Shown here piece after piece: positions 11,337 to 21,874 of a stretch of DNA of 64,000 nucleotides (positions are counted from its first letter, which is position 1; each line of letters begins with the position of its first letter). The notes under the pieces are model-generated. The model worked only from the letters and a program-made list of their open reading frames with translations, was not told where the DNA came from and did no database searches. The DNA is taken from positions 175,367 through 239,366 of the forward strand of contig LLEY01000098.1 in the NCBI GenBank assembly GCA_001414485.1, read 5' to 3'. Source of the stretch: Calycina herbarum (lineage: Eukaryota; Ascomycota; Leotiomycetes; Helotiales; Pezizellaceae). Both the position numbers and the translations under genes were made by a program.

Positions 11337-11600
11337 GCGGGGACGGAAAAAACGTTGGAATTTGTACCCTCGAAAAATAGTCTTAAATTCAAAATAAAAC
11401 CACAACATAGTAATTAAAATAGATTCAACTTTGTTATATGATTAATTAGTAATTAAGCATTTATTCTAGAGTTTTTTAGTATTTTTTTGAGTTCTTCTAG
11501 ACATACTGTTGTAGTAATCGTGAGGTTCTGCGCAGGTGCAAATTCCGACACTTTTTCCGTCCCCGTAGAGGCGGGGTCATCTGGTGTGGGGTTTTAGAGA
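11325..11600. repeat. Inverted-repeat element, candidate MITE remnant
   Basis: The word GGGGACGGAAAAAACG TTGGAATTTG-like at about 11337-11365 returns in inverted orientation at about 11539-11573 (AAATTCCGACACTTTTTCCG followed by TCCCC). The arms are about 30 nt, imperfect, and surround some 175 bp of AT-rich DNA. The outer flanks also correspond loosely (CATCTGAGGGG against CCCGCC..CATCTGG). A related single arm is present near 3575-3620. No transposase is encoded, and target duplications were not identified. Confidence 0.4.
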
Positions 11601-11855
11601 ACCCCTCTATTCTAGCAGCCCCACCATGTTATTTATCCAGCAAGTACCAATCACGAGGATAGATAGTTACGAGGAATCGGATGATTCTCTCTCATATTTT
11701 ATTGAGAATTAAATTTCTTTACAACACGTAGGTAGTTTACTTTTAAGCTGACCTGATCGAGGGATATTGGTGGTATAAACTGGGATAGAATAGAACCTTG
11801 GAACCTGGTTGTGTCCTAGGTATACAGTTTTTTTAATCACAAGAAACAGGAGAAA

Positions 11856-13400
11856 ATGGGAGAAAAGCTTCCAATTGTGGCAGATGGCGCAGTGCCTACT
11901 CCTTCTGGGATCAAAGTCATTGTCGTCGGTGCAGGTCAGTTCTCATTAGTGTATCACTTGGGTCGCATAGAAATACTAATAAAGTTTATGATCTAGGTTT
12001 TGGGGGCCTCACAGCAGCAATAGAATGCCACCGTCAAGGCCACGATGTAGAAGTTTACGAATCCTTTCCAGAACTAAAGCCCCTCGGAGATATAATATCA
12101 TTCGGTCCAAATGGAGGACGCATCTTCCATCGTGTCAGTTTACCTACCCTCCACAAGTCATCTTCGTTGCTGGGTCGCTACGCATTCCTGAATCAAGTCT
12201 TGCTAACGAATAATCTAGTGGGACAATGGCAAAATCTCAGCCAAAATGCGAGCCATCTCTATCGATCTCCAATCTTACGGATTCAACATCCATAAATTTG
12301 ATACCGGAGAAATCGTTCATCATCAAAAGTCGCCGCCGAGAAACGCGGAGGCACCGACTTTCAACGGACATAGAGGGGAACTGCATGAGATTGTTTATAA
12401 TCATGCGAAGGAGGACTTGAAAATACCTATACATCTTGGGAAGAAAGTTGTCAGATATTTCGAGGAGGGAGAGAAGGCAGGAATTGAGTTGGAGGGCGGA
12501 GAAGTTGTGAGTGGCTTGAAAACCAGAGGATAATATTTCACTTTTTCGCTAACATGTCGAGTAGGCTACCGGAGATATGGTAATTGGAGCGGATGGTGTG
12601 CGAAGTAAAGCAAGAACGCTTGTTTTGGGGTATGAAGATAAACCCAAAAGCTCCGGATACGCCGTATATCGAGCTTGGTACGCCCATAATTCCTCATTGA
12701 TAAGCCCGCAAACTTACAAAAATATAGGTTCTCGAACAAAGACATGATCCTTGACCCCGAAACTGCTCACTTCTGCACCAACGGCGATACCTTCAATGGC
12801 TGGATCGGACCAGACGTCCATTTCCTCTTCTCAACAATCAAAAATGGTTCCGATTGCTGTTGGGTACTCACCCACAAAGACTCCTACGATATCGACGAAT
12901 CCTGGTCTTTCCCCGGGAAACTGGAGGACGTTTGTGAAGTTCTCGAAGGGTGGGATCCGATATGTAAAAGGATTGTAGAGAAGACTCCCAATGTTGTGGA
13001 TTGGAAACTTGTGTATCGTGATCCGCTTCCGAAATGGGTAAGTGAGGATGGAAGAATTGCTTTACTGGGGGATGCTGCCCACCCGTTTTTGCCAACCAGT
13101 GCGCAAGGAGCGACTCAGGCTTTGGAGGATGGGGTCACGCTTGCAGTGACTTTGAAGAGAGCGGGGAAAGGAGATGTGGTGAAGGCAGTCAAAGCATATC
13201 AGGATATTAGGTATGAGAGGGTGAAGAACGTGCAAAAGTTGGGAGAGAGTACTCGGGATATGTGGCATAAAGCTGATTGGGAGAAGGTGAAGAAGGACCC
13301 AAAAAGCATCGAGTTTCCAAGGGAGGATTGGGTTTTTGGGTTTGATGCTGAAAGACATGCAGAGGAGGTCTTTGGGGAGATATTTGGGAAGTCAGAGTAA
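11856..13400 (+). CDS. FAD-dependent monooxygenase, salicylate-hydroxylase-like
   Basis: Five exons (11856-11934, 11997-12133, 12219-12506, 12565-12677, 12728-13400) join in frame to 429 residues, the family's usual length. It is a group A flavoprotein monooxygenase of the PHBH fold that hydroxylates an aromatic or polyketide-like substrate with NAD(P)H and O2. An N-terminal Rossmann motif VIVVGAGFGGLTAAIE ends in an acidic residue binding the FAD ribose. The middle DG motif reads GDMVIGADGVRSKAR, and the GD motif IALLGDAAHPFLPTSAQGA contacts FAD near residue 325. There is no signal peptide or membrane anchor, so it is probably cytosolic. It lies 11 kb from the PKS with unrelated genes between, so membership in that pathway is uncertain. 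All signatures are intact. Confidence 0.9.
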
Positions 13401-13685
13401 GTTAGGGATAGAGAATTCAAGTGAAATTATTTGCTTCAGTGAATCCTTGCTAAACAAAACACACACAAAAAAAATACAACTCTTCTTCTGAGAAGAGGGG
13501 GAAGACTTCTTTGAGTTACTTTTAAATTTGTCTAAAGAAATTTACAAAGAGTGGGGTACAATCTTGATCTGTAGTGAACTCATGCCTGCACCTCCCTGTT
13601 AGGCTTCTGTGAAAGGGGGAGTGCATATAATTAGGTGTTGTAAAACTTGAAGATGGCTGTTTCTGAGTGTAAACTACTCGTAGGC

Positions 13686-14053
13686 TTATAAGTGTGAATG
13701 ACATATATAGGTATGTGTGGTTTTGGGCTCCTCGACTGGAGTCTTGTCCTCCTCAAGCCGGCCGTCAATCCCAATCGCGCACGCGTCCTTGTCTGGGGAG
13801 CCTACAAGAAAACACTATGATCAGGCCACTTTTTTTTTTTTTTTGGTAAGGAGGCATTTTACTCACAAGTCCGATGGGTCTCTGATGCTTCTATTACTTC
13901 CAAGATTTCCTGCATCTCTGCTTCCTCTTCCGCTGTAAGTTCGCGCATGATGAAGTTGCCTTCCGCGTCCCACCAACGTTGAATAAACTCCTGCTGAATA
14001 TTGCGGCGCGGGCGCCTTGGAGGGATAGATGATGGGAATACAAAGCGTGACAT
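13686..14053 (-). CDS. Small hypothetical protein, two exons
   Basis: Minus-strand exons 13867-14053 and 13686-13801 join in frame through a 65-nt intron (donor gtgagt, acceptor tgtag, with a poly-A run inside). They give a 100-residue protein. It starts MSRFVFPSSIPPRRPRRN, has an aromatic stretch QRWWDAEGNF and an acidic helix LTAEEEAEMQEILEVIEA, and ends in a hydrophilic tail. I do not recognise it. The ATG chosen is the first in an open frame, but an upstream exon encoding a short hydrophobic segment (LLYAVTALIIL) could add an N-terminal anchor. It is divergent from the gene starting at 14346, which suggests a shared promoter at 14054-14345. Confidence 0.45.
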
Positions 14054-14345
14054 ATTGAATCGAGGACGCCGTGGTCGGAGGATGATGAGAGCGGTGACGG
14101 CGTAGAGAAGGCACTTGGAAGAATCGAGGGTTTAATGAAGAAATGAGTTGGGCTGGACAACGACCTAGAGTTCTCAAACGGCGTGGAAGTACTGCGCACT
14201 ATTGGTGGTTCCCGTCTATTTTGTGTCGAGACGCAGGGTAGATAGCGAGGTTGAGGTTGAGGTGGTGTTGCGGGAGGTGAAGTGTTGATGCCTCAGTCTC
14301 GACAAGCATAGCTCCAACCACGAATCACCAAACCACCAAACCACC

Positions 14346-15217
14346 ATGGTACGCCCACGGTCGGTTGCACACCTGCAGTCTTCCAAGCAAGCCCAATTGA
14401 TCTCGACCATGGCCTCTTCAAGCACTCGCGCCCAAGCGGCAAACGACCCGAGGGAAGGAGAGTCTGCACCGGCGGCAGCGACAGCGGTACCACAGACCTT
14501 GTTCCATTCGGAAAACTGGCATAGTAAGTAACAGCTGCGTTCTCTCGGATTTAGCAGCACAATGGCAGCTTGTGCGAGCTGATTTCCAATAATGAAGCTA
14601 ACTTTGGTTGTAGGTTTCAAGTATGGGATGCATGGCCAGCATTTCGATGTCCTACAATCGCGCATGGAGGCACTAGCCATGGGTTTGGAGGTCGTATACT
14701 AAGAACAGAGAGGATCAAGGAAGGACAGAGAGAGATCAAGGGATTGTAAGCAATGACCGCGGTCCGACCGTGTCAACCTCCATGCGCTAACTTTTGATCC
14801 AGGTTGTTGTCTTTGGGAGCAAAACCAGCAACTAAATCAGGAGGAAAGAGAGCGTGGGAGTCAACAGCTACACCAGAAGACGATGGTCCAGCCTCAGCCG
14901 AGTCCGCCACCATGAAGTCTCGCCATGCAAAGGAAGCAGAAGATTGGAGTGCCCTTATCCCTGGCCTGCTTGAGATAACCGAGAATTTCGTTGAGAGTGG
15001 AGGTGGACTAGGGCTGAGCGGTAAATCCATGATTATAAGTCGCAATTCCAAGGGCTTTCCGCGCAAAGTTCAGGCGTGGCGTGAATATATCGAATATCTA
15101 GCAGAGAATCTGGGGGAAGAAGGAGAGGAGATCGTGCTTGGATGGTCCGAGAAGGAAGTAGAGGAACTATATCTGCGATGCGCTGAGGCTCTGGATACTG
15201 AGAGCGATGGCGAATAG
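14346..15217 (+). CDS. Hypothetical protein with an ambiguous first splice site
   Basis: Exons 14346-14527, 14614-14745 and 14803-15217 join in frame to 242 residues. The third exon is clearly protein-like: acidic, with EAEDWSALIPGLLEITENF and KVQAWREYIEYLAENLG, ending ALDTESDGE. No known domain is recognised. The first donor is a tandem GTAAGTAAC. Using the upstream GTAAGT (exon end 14523) gives a stop at 14700 and an 88-residue product, while using GTAACA four bases later keeps the long frame. Which is used cannot be decided from sequence. The first exon is rich in Ala, Ser and Thr. Confidence 0.5.
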
Positions 15218-16603
15218 GGGGGCCGTTCGTGTATAATACTATTTGCTTCCTATTTGCTCGAAATACGTTGAAGGAGCTACATCCCTTGACGGAGAAGGGT
15301 TAATAGAATAGCTGATTCTTCTAGATGTTTTCGATGAAGAGTTGTTGTCGGAAAATATTTGAGGAAATCGAGGTGGTGATTGGCCAAACATTCTCGGATA
15401 GCAGATAATTTACTAAGACGACTTCAAAGAAAGATATACAAGTTTACTAGCAAGGAATGACGAGTGATTGTAGACATTAAACGAGAAGAACCTACAAACC
15501 AGGCTTAGTTGTTATAGACCTCCTCAAATGATATTTGCTTAGAACTCTTCGTGAAATTGAGGTAGAAATTGGTAATTAAAAAAGACGAAAAAAATAACTC
15601 AAACGATGAACATGGGAAAACGTAGATGGCGGAAAGAACTCCCCATTTCGTACCCGCAACTTAAGAATAAAGCTCAACAGCGAGACTAAAATAGAAGCAA
15701 CATTATTCTATTGTCAATTCGCTATTGAGGATCGATTCCGGACTTTTTATGTTCTCTTCTGATATCCTTTGGACGTATTGGTGTTGTTTTGTAAGAGGGG
15801 ATGTGGGGGTGACGGACAGCCAAGGCGAAACACCCAGTCCGTCTTCTTGTAGAGTTGAGAAACAAGCGCTGCATCGGCTCTGATTAAAGTGGCAAGCAAA
15901 TGTTTCTGACAAGTTGTTGAAATGGGTGTTGTGCTTGAAGAGTGTACGCCGAGGCCACGTTGCAAATTTTAGATTTCGTTCCGGAAGAACCGTATTTCCG
16001 AGACCTCTCTAATTTGTTGGAAGACAGGTGACATCTCTAACTACGACATTTTCCAGCATAAAACTTGTTACTCCGGGGGGTTTCTGGATGAGCTATTTAA
16101 TAAAATAGTTTGGCGCAATCGCTGATATATATCGTCACCGCTTGCAGTAATTAGCTTCTCGCAACGTGTATAACTTACCGCAACCCTACATAAAACCTGA
16201 TAGAAGCTGATTAAGCCAACTAGAATTGTCTACATTTACTTGTATTTTCTCTTGGTTTTTACGAGTTTTCTACGTCGTGTTGTTGAACGTTGTAGATTTA
16301 GTGAAGTCGCCCATGCCACCACCCAATTTGTTCCCTTGAAAACACAACGCAACAATCCAAATAGCTAAGGTTCTATCTGAGTGTTGTTTAGCAGTCAGAG
16401 ATTTGTTCTATTTTTTTTGTACATTATTCTCGTGTCTTTTGGATGTTTTGTTAGCCTTGTGGGTGCTGCTTGGGAGGAAATTCGGACGTTTTTCCCGAGA
16501 GACAAGTGGCTTTAAAAAAGGGGGGGAAAGAACCTTTACCTAAAAGTCTTCAGACATGTTTGGCAAGACCTCGCGAAATGTAGGAAATGGTTCAGTGAAT
16601 TGT

Positions 16604-16619
16604 CGACCTCGCGAGGTCG
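16604..16619. repeat. Perfect 16-bp palindrome
   Basis: CGACCTCGCGAGGTCG is its own reverse complement. Partial copies of its core occur nearby (CCTCGCGAAA at 16569 and TCTCGCGAGG at 17118). It could be a protein-binding site or the centre of an old inverted repeat; function is unknown. Confidence 0.6.
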
Positions 16620-16972
16620 TTATAATAATTCAAGACAGTCGCGAGGGCAGCAAAAACCATGGAAAGACCATGGTCTTAGACGTAAGCCACGGTGTATTGT
16701 GGCGCATGCCCTACTCGAGGTCCAGTCCCTCACGCAGCCATACCTGGTGAACCATTTTCTCAACACAACACCATTTTTTATCTTTAAAGGCTATAGAGTA
16801 ATCTTTTAGTCCCTTTGACTTTCTTAAAAGTCGTCGCAGTTTATAATAGTGACGAAATCGAGTCTTGCGCAGACTTTTTACATGAATGTCCAACTTTTAG
16901 TGCTAAAGACTACGCGCAGTGTTTGGGGTGCGTTTTTGTGATGTTGTCTTGGACCTCTCTTTTTAAGTCAGT

Positions 16973-17118
16973 ACCCTGAAATTTAGCGATCACAGCCCTA
17001 AATTTTAGCGATCATAACCCTGGATTCAAGCGACCCGTCCCCCGACACTTAGTCACCCTAAAATCCAGCCATGGCCCCTTGGAATTTAGCAAGTAGGCCC
17101 TGAATCTTCAGCGACACT
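16973..17118 (+). repeat. Degenerate tandem repeat, about 20-bp unit
   Basis: About seven diverged units occur, each opening with CCCT or CCCC and followed by a word like GAAATTTAGCGATCA. They begin near 16973, 16996, 17018, 17040, 17055, 17076 and 17098. The first two units are nearly identical and later ones drift. A single copy occurs at 1631-1655. Confidence 0.65.
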
Positions 17119-18582
17119 TCTCGCGAGGGATTTAAGTATGTAGTAAAATTAATTAATATCTTGTTGTTATCCTAAGTCTTCTCGAAGAATAAGTTACTTT
17201 ATAATATCCAAAGAAGCCGAGACAGTCCTAATGTTGTGAAAATGACATTGCAAGGTAGCAAAGAGCTCACTTACACCGGAATATCAAAACCATAGGTCAT
17301 CTTTGGTACTGTACAACACTAATAATATAGAGTATTATAAGATGATACTCATCTATAAAACGAAGTAGTTCTTTCTTTATTATATCGTATTTTAAGTGTA
17401 TTTTTCCGATTTCTTTTAATTGAGTTGTACGTGTAGGAAAGTTAGGGGGATTTTCTTGGGGTTGCTAATTACTTCACGTGCGGGTATCTTCTGTTTAGTT
17501 TTGGACAATAGAAGCGGGAGAAGAGAATGTGAATAGAGCATCGGCCAAGGAACGATACATCACCATCATTCCCCTCCTTTCCCCTGTATAAAGGCTCAGT
17601 CCTCATAGATGCTCTCCCAAAGCCCTCCCATTCGCACCTTCATTTTCCACTTTGAGTTCCCTGGCCTTAGGAAAGGAAGGAGTAAGATCATCATTTGAGT
17701 CAATGGGCGTATGACATTTCTCTTTTCCGCTTCTGTACATATTTTCTTTTTTTCCGCCCAAACTTTACTCCTTGTACAGCGAAGTTAGCATCTCAAATTC
17801 TCTCAAACCCCTGGCATTTATAAGTTAGCCTAGAACGAGTCGAATCATTTCCCAAAAGCGGACTCCCCTATCAATCTTTCATGTGAAGAAAAAAGATTAT
17901 TCTGTAATTCCACTTACATAACAGCAACAATAAAATTATTTCCGATCAAGTGTCCACTTATAAAACTATTTGGGTAGTTTGATAAACCCATCACTGACTT
18001 GGGAGTGAATTGTTATATGCTAAAGTTCTACATTCAACTATCAAAAAAAGCTTTCAACGACACCAAACTATTGATAATATGAGCGCAAGGGAGTAATAAA
18101 ATACGAAAATTGAGAGGAATACATCTTGGCGGCAATACAGATTACCCTCCGCTATTCTGGTTCACTCAACTATCAAGTTTCAGTCTCGCTTCACTAACAT
18201 CTCCATTATCTGGCTTGTGACTTGCAATAAGCCTTGTGATTAAGCCATTACACAATATTATCTACTCTGCTACAAAAGAAAGAATGAATATTCGGTAAAA
18301 GATGAAATTGTAGTAAACAGTTGTTCCAAACATTAACTATTCCCGGCTTATAAGTGGCAGTGCTCTTACTTGGCAAGGTATATATCAGAAAACTTCTGAC
18401 CTCCTTTCCCATCCTGTCTTACGAACCAAACTTATAAACTTACACGCTTCGCTTTGATTACTTTCAATTAAACCAGAAAGCTTCCAACACCCACACGAAC
18501 ACAACCTTATTACACAGTACTCCATACTCTTGCCCTAATTTCCTTCTCCGTTTCAAGCCAAAGTCAAAACTTAACCACCACA

Positions 18583-19193
18583 ATGTCATCCGGTTCTCCA
18601 ACTCAGCCCGCCAAACAACCCGAAGCTTGGGTCTGCAACGCTGGTTGTGGGAAGAAATTGACAGGACCTCTCCCCTTCTGCAAGGATCCTCAATGCTGTG
18701 GCCAAAACATGCGCCAACCTCTCAACTATAATGCCTGGGTTACTTGGGTCAGTCCCAGATTCTCAGAGCACCTTTTCCTATTCTAGTCTTTTGGGGAGTA
18801 ATGAAGTACTCTTCTTTACTCCTGACACATGTCTAGTAACTCTTGAATACTTCTCAAAGAAGTAAAACTGACTTATATATCCTGGGAATAGGAGTGTGAA
18901 CACAAGAACAATAATTGCAATTATACGGTGAAGGTTCTATTTGGAAAGAGGGAGTACCGCTGCCAAGGTCGGGAGAGACTTGGCAACAATAAAGTCTGCT
19001 TTGGTTGGATGGTTCCACCAGTAAGCAACCTTTCACTTTGTTTTCTTTCTAAAATTCTTCTACTTAATGTTTGGGAGCAAGCAACTTGCATGCTTACTCA
19101 CAGCACTCGATTACCGATTCAATGAGGAAAAAGAATGCTAATTTATTGCAGTTCGATAACAGTAAGGCGCCCTTCAATAACAACTTCATCTAG
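18583..19193 (+). CDS. Cysteine-rich putative zinc-binding protein, array member 1
   Basis: Exons 18583-18747, 18892-19020 and 19152-19193 are all phase 0 and join to 111 residues. The protein starts MSSGSPTQPAKQPEAWVCN. Two Cys modules follow. The first is WVCNAGCGKK...FCKDPQCCGQ, the second ECEHKNNNCNYTV...YRCQ...VCFGWMVPP. The spacing C-x3-C, C-x4-CC, C-x6-C and C-x11-C suggests two treble-clef or ribbon-like zinc sites. The framework W-x-C...C...P-x-N-Y...C...C-x-Y...C...C-x-GWMVP is shared with the proteins encoded at 19839-20894. There is no signal peptide or membrane segment. I do not recognise the family and assign no function. The clean splicing and conserved Cys pattern support a real gene. 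Confidence 0.7.
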
Positions 19194-19838
19194 AGCACAC
19201 CTTGCTAGGGGTGACACTTCCTTCATACAACTTCTGCACAACAAAGAACTTGAGAGAACCCCAACACAGACCTTTTATCATCGCTCTGTGCTACGAAAAA
19301 AGCATAATGCAATTCCCCACCACTGTTGAATTTTCTGCGCTGGCACGCAACTGGAAAACACAAACACAGGGCTGGTACCCTTAGTTCCTGCACTGCAACG
19401 AATATTATCCGGAATAGCACAATAATCAAATTCTTTACCCGAATAGTGATTTTGCATCACTACTTGATGTGATTTGTTTTGCCCCGAGATACCTTGAATT
19501 TTGACTCCAGAAAACCCTCCGATAACACATTACTGACCCTCTCCCAACGATTTGATGAGAGTATTCTTTTTCGCAAAGGGTAAAGCCCAATCCCAATCCG
19601 ACAAGCTGAAAGATCATATGAGTTAGCACAAGAGTATATCCACTCATCGGAATAAGTTGACTCAGAATCACGAACAATGGTAACCCTTTGTGACTAGTTA
19701 TGAACAACAAACGAAGACCTTGACTTCACATACATTATTAACTTTAGAACACCTTTGGGGAATGTATATATAAATTGCCCCTCTCCTACCCTTCCTTCTA
19801 CCGTTCCTTAAATATAAAACTATACACACATACTAGCG
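19194..19838. other. Spacer between array members
   Basis: No gene is supported. The final 100 bp hold a TATATATAAA box and pyrimidine tracts, typical of a fungal promoter, before the ATG at 19839. Confidence 0.4.
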
Positions 19839-20249
19839 ATGAGCAACGATAGCCGAAGCCAACACGACTTCTCACTACCAAAACGCAGCCAGGAACAAAC
19901 TCCAAGAAGAACTGCATCCACAAGCTCGTCAGACTCAAAATCTTATTATTACGCTGACCTCTTAGCACGTTCAAAGGCTTCCTCAACCACAGAAACAACT
20001 ACACAGTCTACACCGCAGGTCGAGGACATTGAAAATAGATGGTCATGTTTGAACCCAAGATGTCATTGGCAAGGTCCCCGTCTCCCTTTTACCCAAAGAC
20101 CTCGGTGTCCTCGATGTGGTGATCGCAGTATTATCCCACCAAAGAACTACGTTAAATGGGAAATCTTCGAATGTGTGAAAAAGCCCACATGTCGGTATCA
20201 GGAGAAGATCCCAAATACCCCAAAAGAATATAGATGGGTAGGAGCATAA
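19839..20249 (+). CDS. Cysteine-rich putative zinc-binding protein, array member 2
   Basis: An open frame of 136 codons starts MSNDSRSQHDFSLPKRSQ. The first 65 residues are Ser/Thr/Gln-rich and probably disordered. The rest is a Cys module: RWSCLNPRCHWQG, PRCPRCGDRS, IIPPKNYVKWEIFECVKKP and TCRYQEK. This matches the next gene position by position (W-x-C-x4-C, PRCP-x-C, PP-x-NY, C-x5-C-x-Y-x-EK). The frame ends soon after EYRW. A donor gtagga at 20238 and an acceptor at 20288 would splice it in frame onto the next ORF, giving one protein of about 335 residues with two modules. The 114-bp spacing to the next ATG makes that fusion plausible. Confidence 0.6.
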   Translation: MSNDSRSQHDFSLPKRSQEQTPRRTASTSSSDSKSYYYADLLARSKASSTTETTTQSTPQVEDIENRWSCLNPRCHWQGPRLPFTQRPRCPRCGDRSIIPPKNYVKWEIFECVKKPTCRYQEKIPNTPKEYRWVGA

Positions 20250-20363
20250 ATCTTGTAAATGATTCACAACCACCCACCAAGAACCAAGGGTGATTCGGTC
20301 TCCTTACCGCTTCCTCTGCAAGACAACCCTGTACCCAAAATACTCCACAATAATACCAAAACC

Positions 20364-20894
20364 ATGAACGAAGAATTCATTTCGACAAGTCCAAAAGATA
20401 AAAGACCAGAAATATCCATAATATCTCACACGCTACATCCCCCAACTCGAAGTGTGACAAGCAAAGATTTGGCTAGCGTTCGCATTAGTCAACCAATACG
20501 CTCACAAACCTCACCCGCCGTGCTAGAAGTACAAGCTCAAAACGAGCCCGATAACGAGAAAAGCTACTGGAGATGCCTAAAGTCCCAGTGTGGTAAAATC
20601 TACGATCGCCTCCAATACGCTGATAAACCACGATGTCCTCAATGCAACACCAAGAAGATAAAACCGCCCGAGAACTACGATAAGATGATACTTTATCAGT
20701 GTTCCATAGTTGGTTGTGCTTATCGAGAAAAGGTCGTAATAAATAGTCCGGAGCTTTCATGTCTGCATCCTGCACCAGCAAAGAATCCACCCACATGTGG
20801 GGGATGGATGGTTCCAGTCTGGGAGGATGATTGGAAAGGCTTCAAGTCTAGGGTTAAACTCAGGGATTCAGTAAGACTTTCCGAGGAAAGTTGA
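20364..20894 (+). CDS. Cysteine-rich putative zinc-binding protein, array member 3
   Basis: The frame is open from 20259. The first ATG in good context is 20364 (MNEEFISTSPKDKRPEIS), giving 176 residues. After a disordered stretch of about 70 residues comes the Cys module YWRCLKSQCGKIYDR, PRCPQCNTKKIKPPENYDK, YQCSIVGCAYREKVV. A last pair, SCLHPAPAKNPPTCGGWMVP, matches the C-x-GWMVP end of array member 1. The tail is charged. If the intron 20238-20288 is used, this is the C-terminal part of the preceding gene. Function is unknown. The eight-Cys layout suggests two structural zinc ions. Confidence 0.6.
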   Translation: MNEEFISTSPKDKRPEISIISHTLHPPTRSVTSKDLASVRISQPIRSQTSPAVLEVQAQNEPDNEKSYWRCLKSQCGKIYDRLQYADKPRCPQCNTKKIKPPENYDKMILYQCSIVGCAYREKVVINSPELSCLHPAPAKNPPTCGGWMVPVWEDDWKGFKSRVKLRDSVRLSEES

Positions 20895-21437
20895 CTGTAA
20901 AACACGTGCTACGGACTCTTTCTACAAGTGCAGCTTATAATACGAATCTAAAATCTTGAGTTCAAAATGCCTGCATGATTCATTTATTATTTACACGCGA
21001 TCTGAGAAAGCTTTCATATACCCATAATTTGTTTTCTGTGCTGAGTTTCGTAGCTTGGAGCTCACTGTACTTTAAATAAGAACTTTGTTTAAAATCATTA
21101 CTACCAGTCCAAACTGTAAATAGAAAGTAACTTTGACTATCAAGTATTACGCGAAAGCCTCTATACGCGTGTCATTAATCTCTATTTGATCAAGAAATAT
21201 TGTGTAGAATGTGAATAACACTATTCCAGAAATGAAGGTAGACTGTCCTAGGTTATTATTCACCCCTAGCCCTCTAAAAAGTGTATAAATACCGTCTTTT
21301 CGAGCACAGTTTCTACTCTCCTTCCAGTTAAAAATACAATATACCAATACACACACATCACTTTGAAGCCTTTGAACACCCCCCTTACATATCTATCGTA
21401 TCCTACGACAACTCCGCTAGCTACAAAGATCTTCGCT
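20895..21437. other. Spacer between array members
   Basis: No coding sequence is supported. Low-GC DNA ends in a promoter-like stretch with GTATAAATA near 21280 and a CACACACATCAC run before the next copy. Confidence 0.4.
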
Positions 21438-21827
21438 ATGAGCAACAGACACCTAGGGAAGAGCGAAAACTAGCTCCTCTGGTTTAAAGGGACCGAGTTT
21501 GAAAGCCCCCGAGAGGCCCCAGAACCTGTTGTCGCGAAAGTAAAAAACGAGAAATTATACTCTCCAAACACTTATTGGAGTTGTAGAGCAACAGGATGTG
21601 AAAAGGTCCAACATTACAAACACGTTGAAAGTGGCAAAACCAAGCCATCGTGCTGCAGTATCTTCATGGAGCCGCCTACTGAAATTGGTCTACGTATTTG
21701 TGACCGTTGCCACTACCATGAGAGGACTAGCGAGAGATACCCCGCCGGCCAAAATATTGAGAAGTACGATGGCACTAAACCAGAAAACAAAGATAAAAAA
21801 TGCTCTTGCAACTGGAGGACCTCCTAG
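21438..21827 (+). pseudogene. Cysteine-rich array member 4, nonsense codon near the start
   Basis: An ATG at 21438 opens MSNRHLGKSEN, then TAG at 21471-21473. Beyond it the same frame stays open to a stop at 21825. It encodes LYSPNTYWSCRATGCEKVQH, PSCCSIFMEPPTEIGLRICD, RCHYHERTSERYPAGQ and a final KCSCNW. It aligns closely with the next gene (identical start MSN, SP-x-x-YWSCR-x-T-x-C-x-KV, CC, MEPP, GLRIC, CHY, C-x-C-x-W), so it is a tandem duplicate. No alternative ATG upstream of the Cys module was found, so the copy is probably dead unless an unseen intron removes the TAG. Confidence 0.65.
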
Positions 21828-21874
21828 ATTCTTCAAGGCTCTTGTTGGATTGCCAAAGCTGCATATAAGCAATA

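Larger units (their letters stand above)
15218..18582. other. 3.4-kb gene-poor stretch
   Basis: No gene is supported. It is AT-rich with scattered short ORFs of no character. It contains a 16-bp perfect palindrome (16604-16619) and a degenerate tandem repeat (16973-17118), listed separately. The last 200 bp are a pyrimidine-rich promoter for the gene at 18583. Confidence 0.5.

Noticed and set aside
14216..14680. 154-codon minus-strand frame
   Set aside because: It runs antisense to the first exons of the plus-strand gene 14346-15217 and contains no recognisable feature; treated as a shadow.
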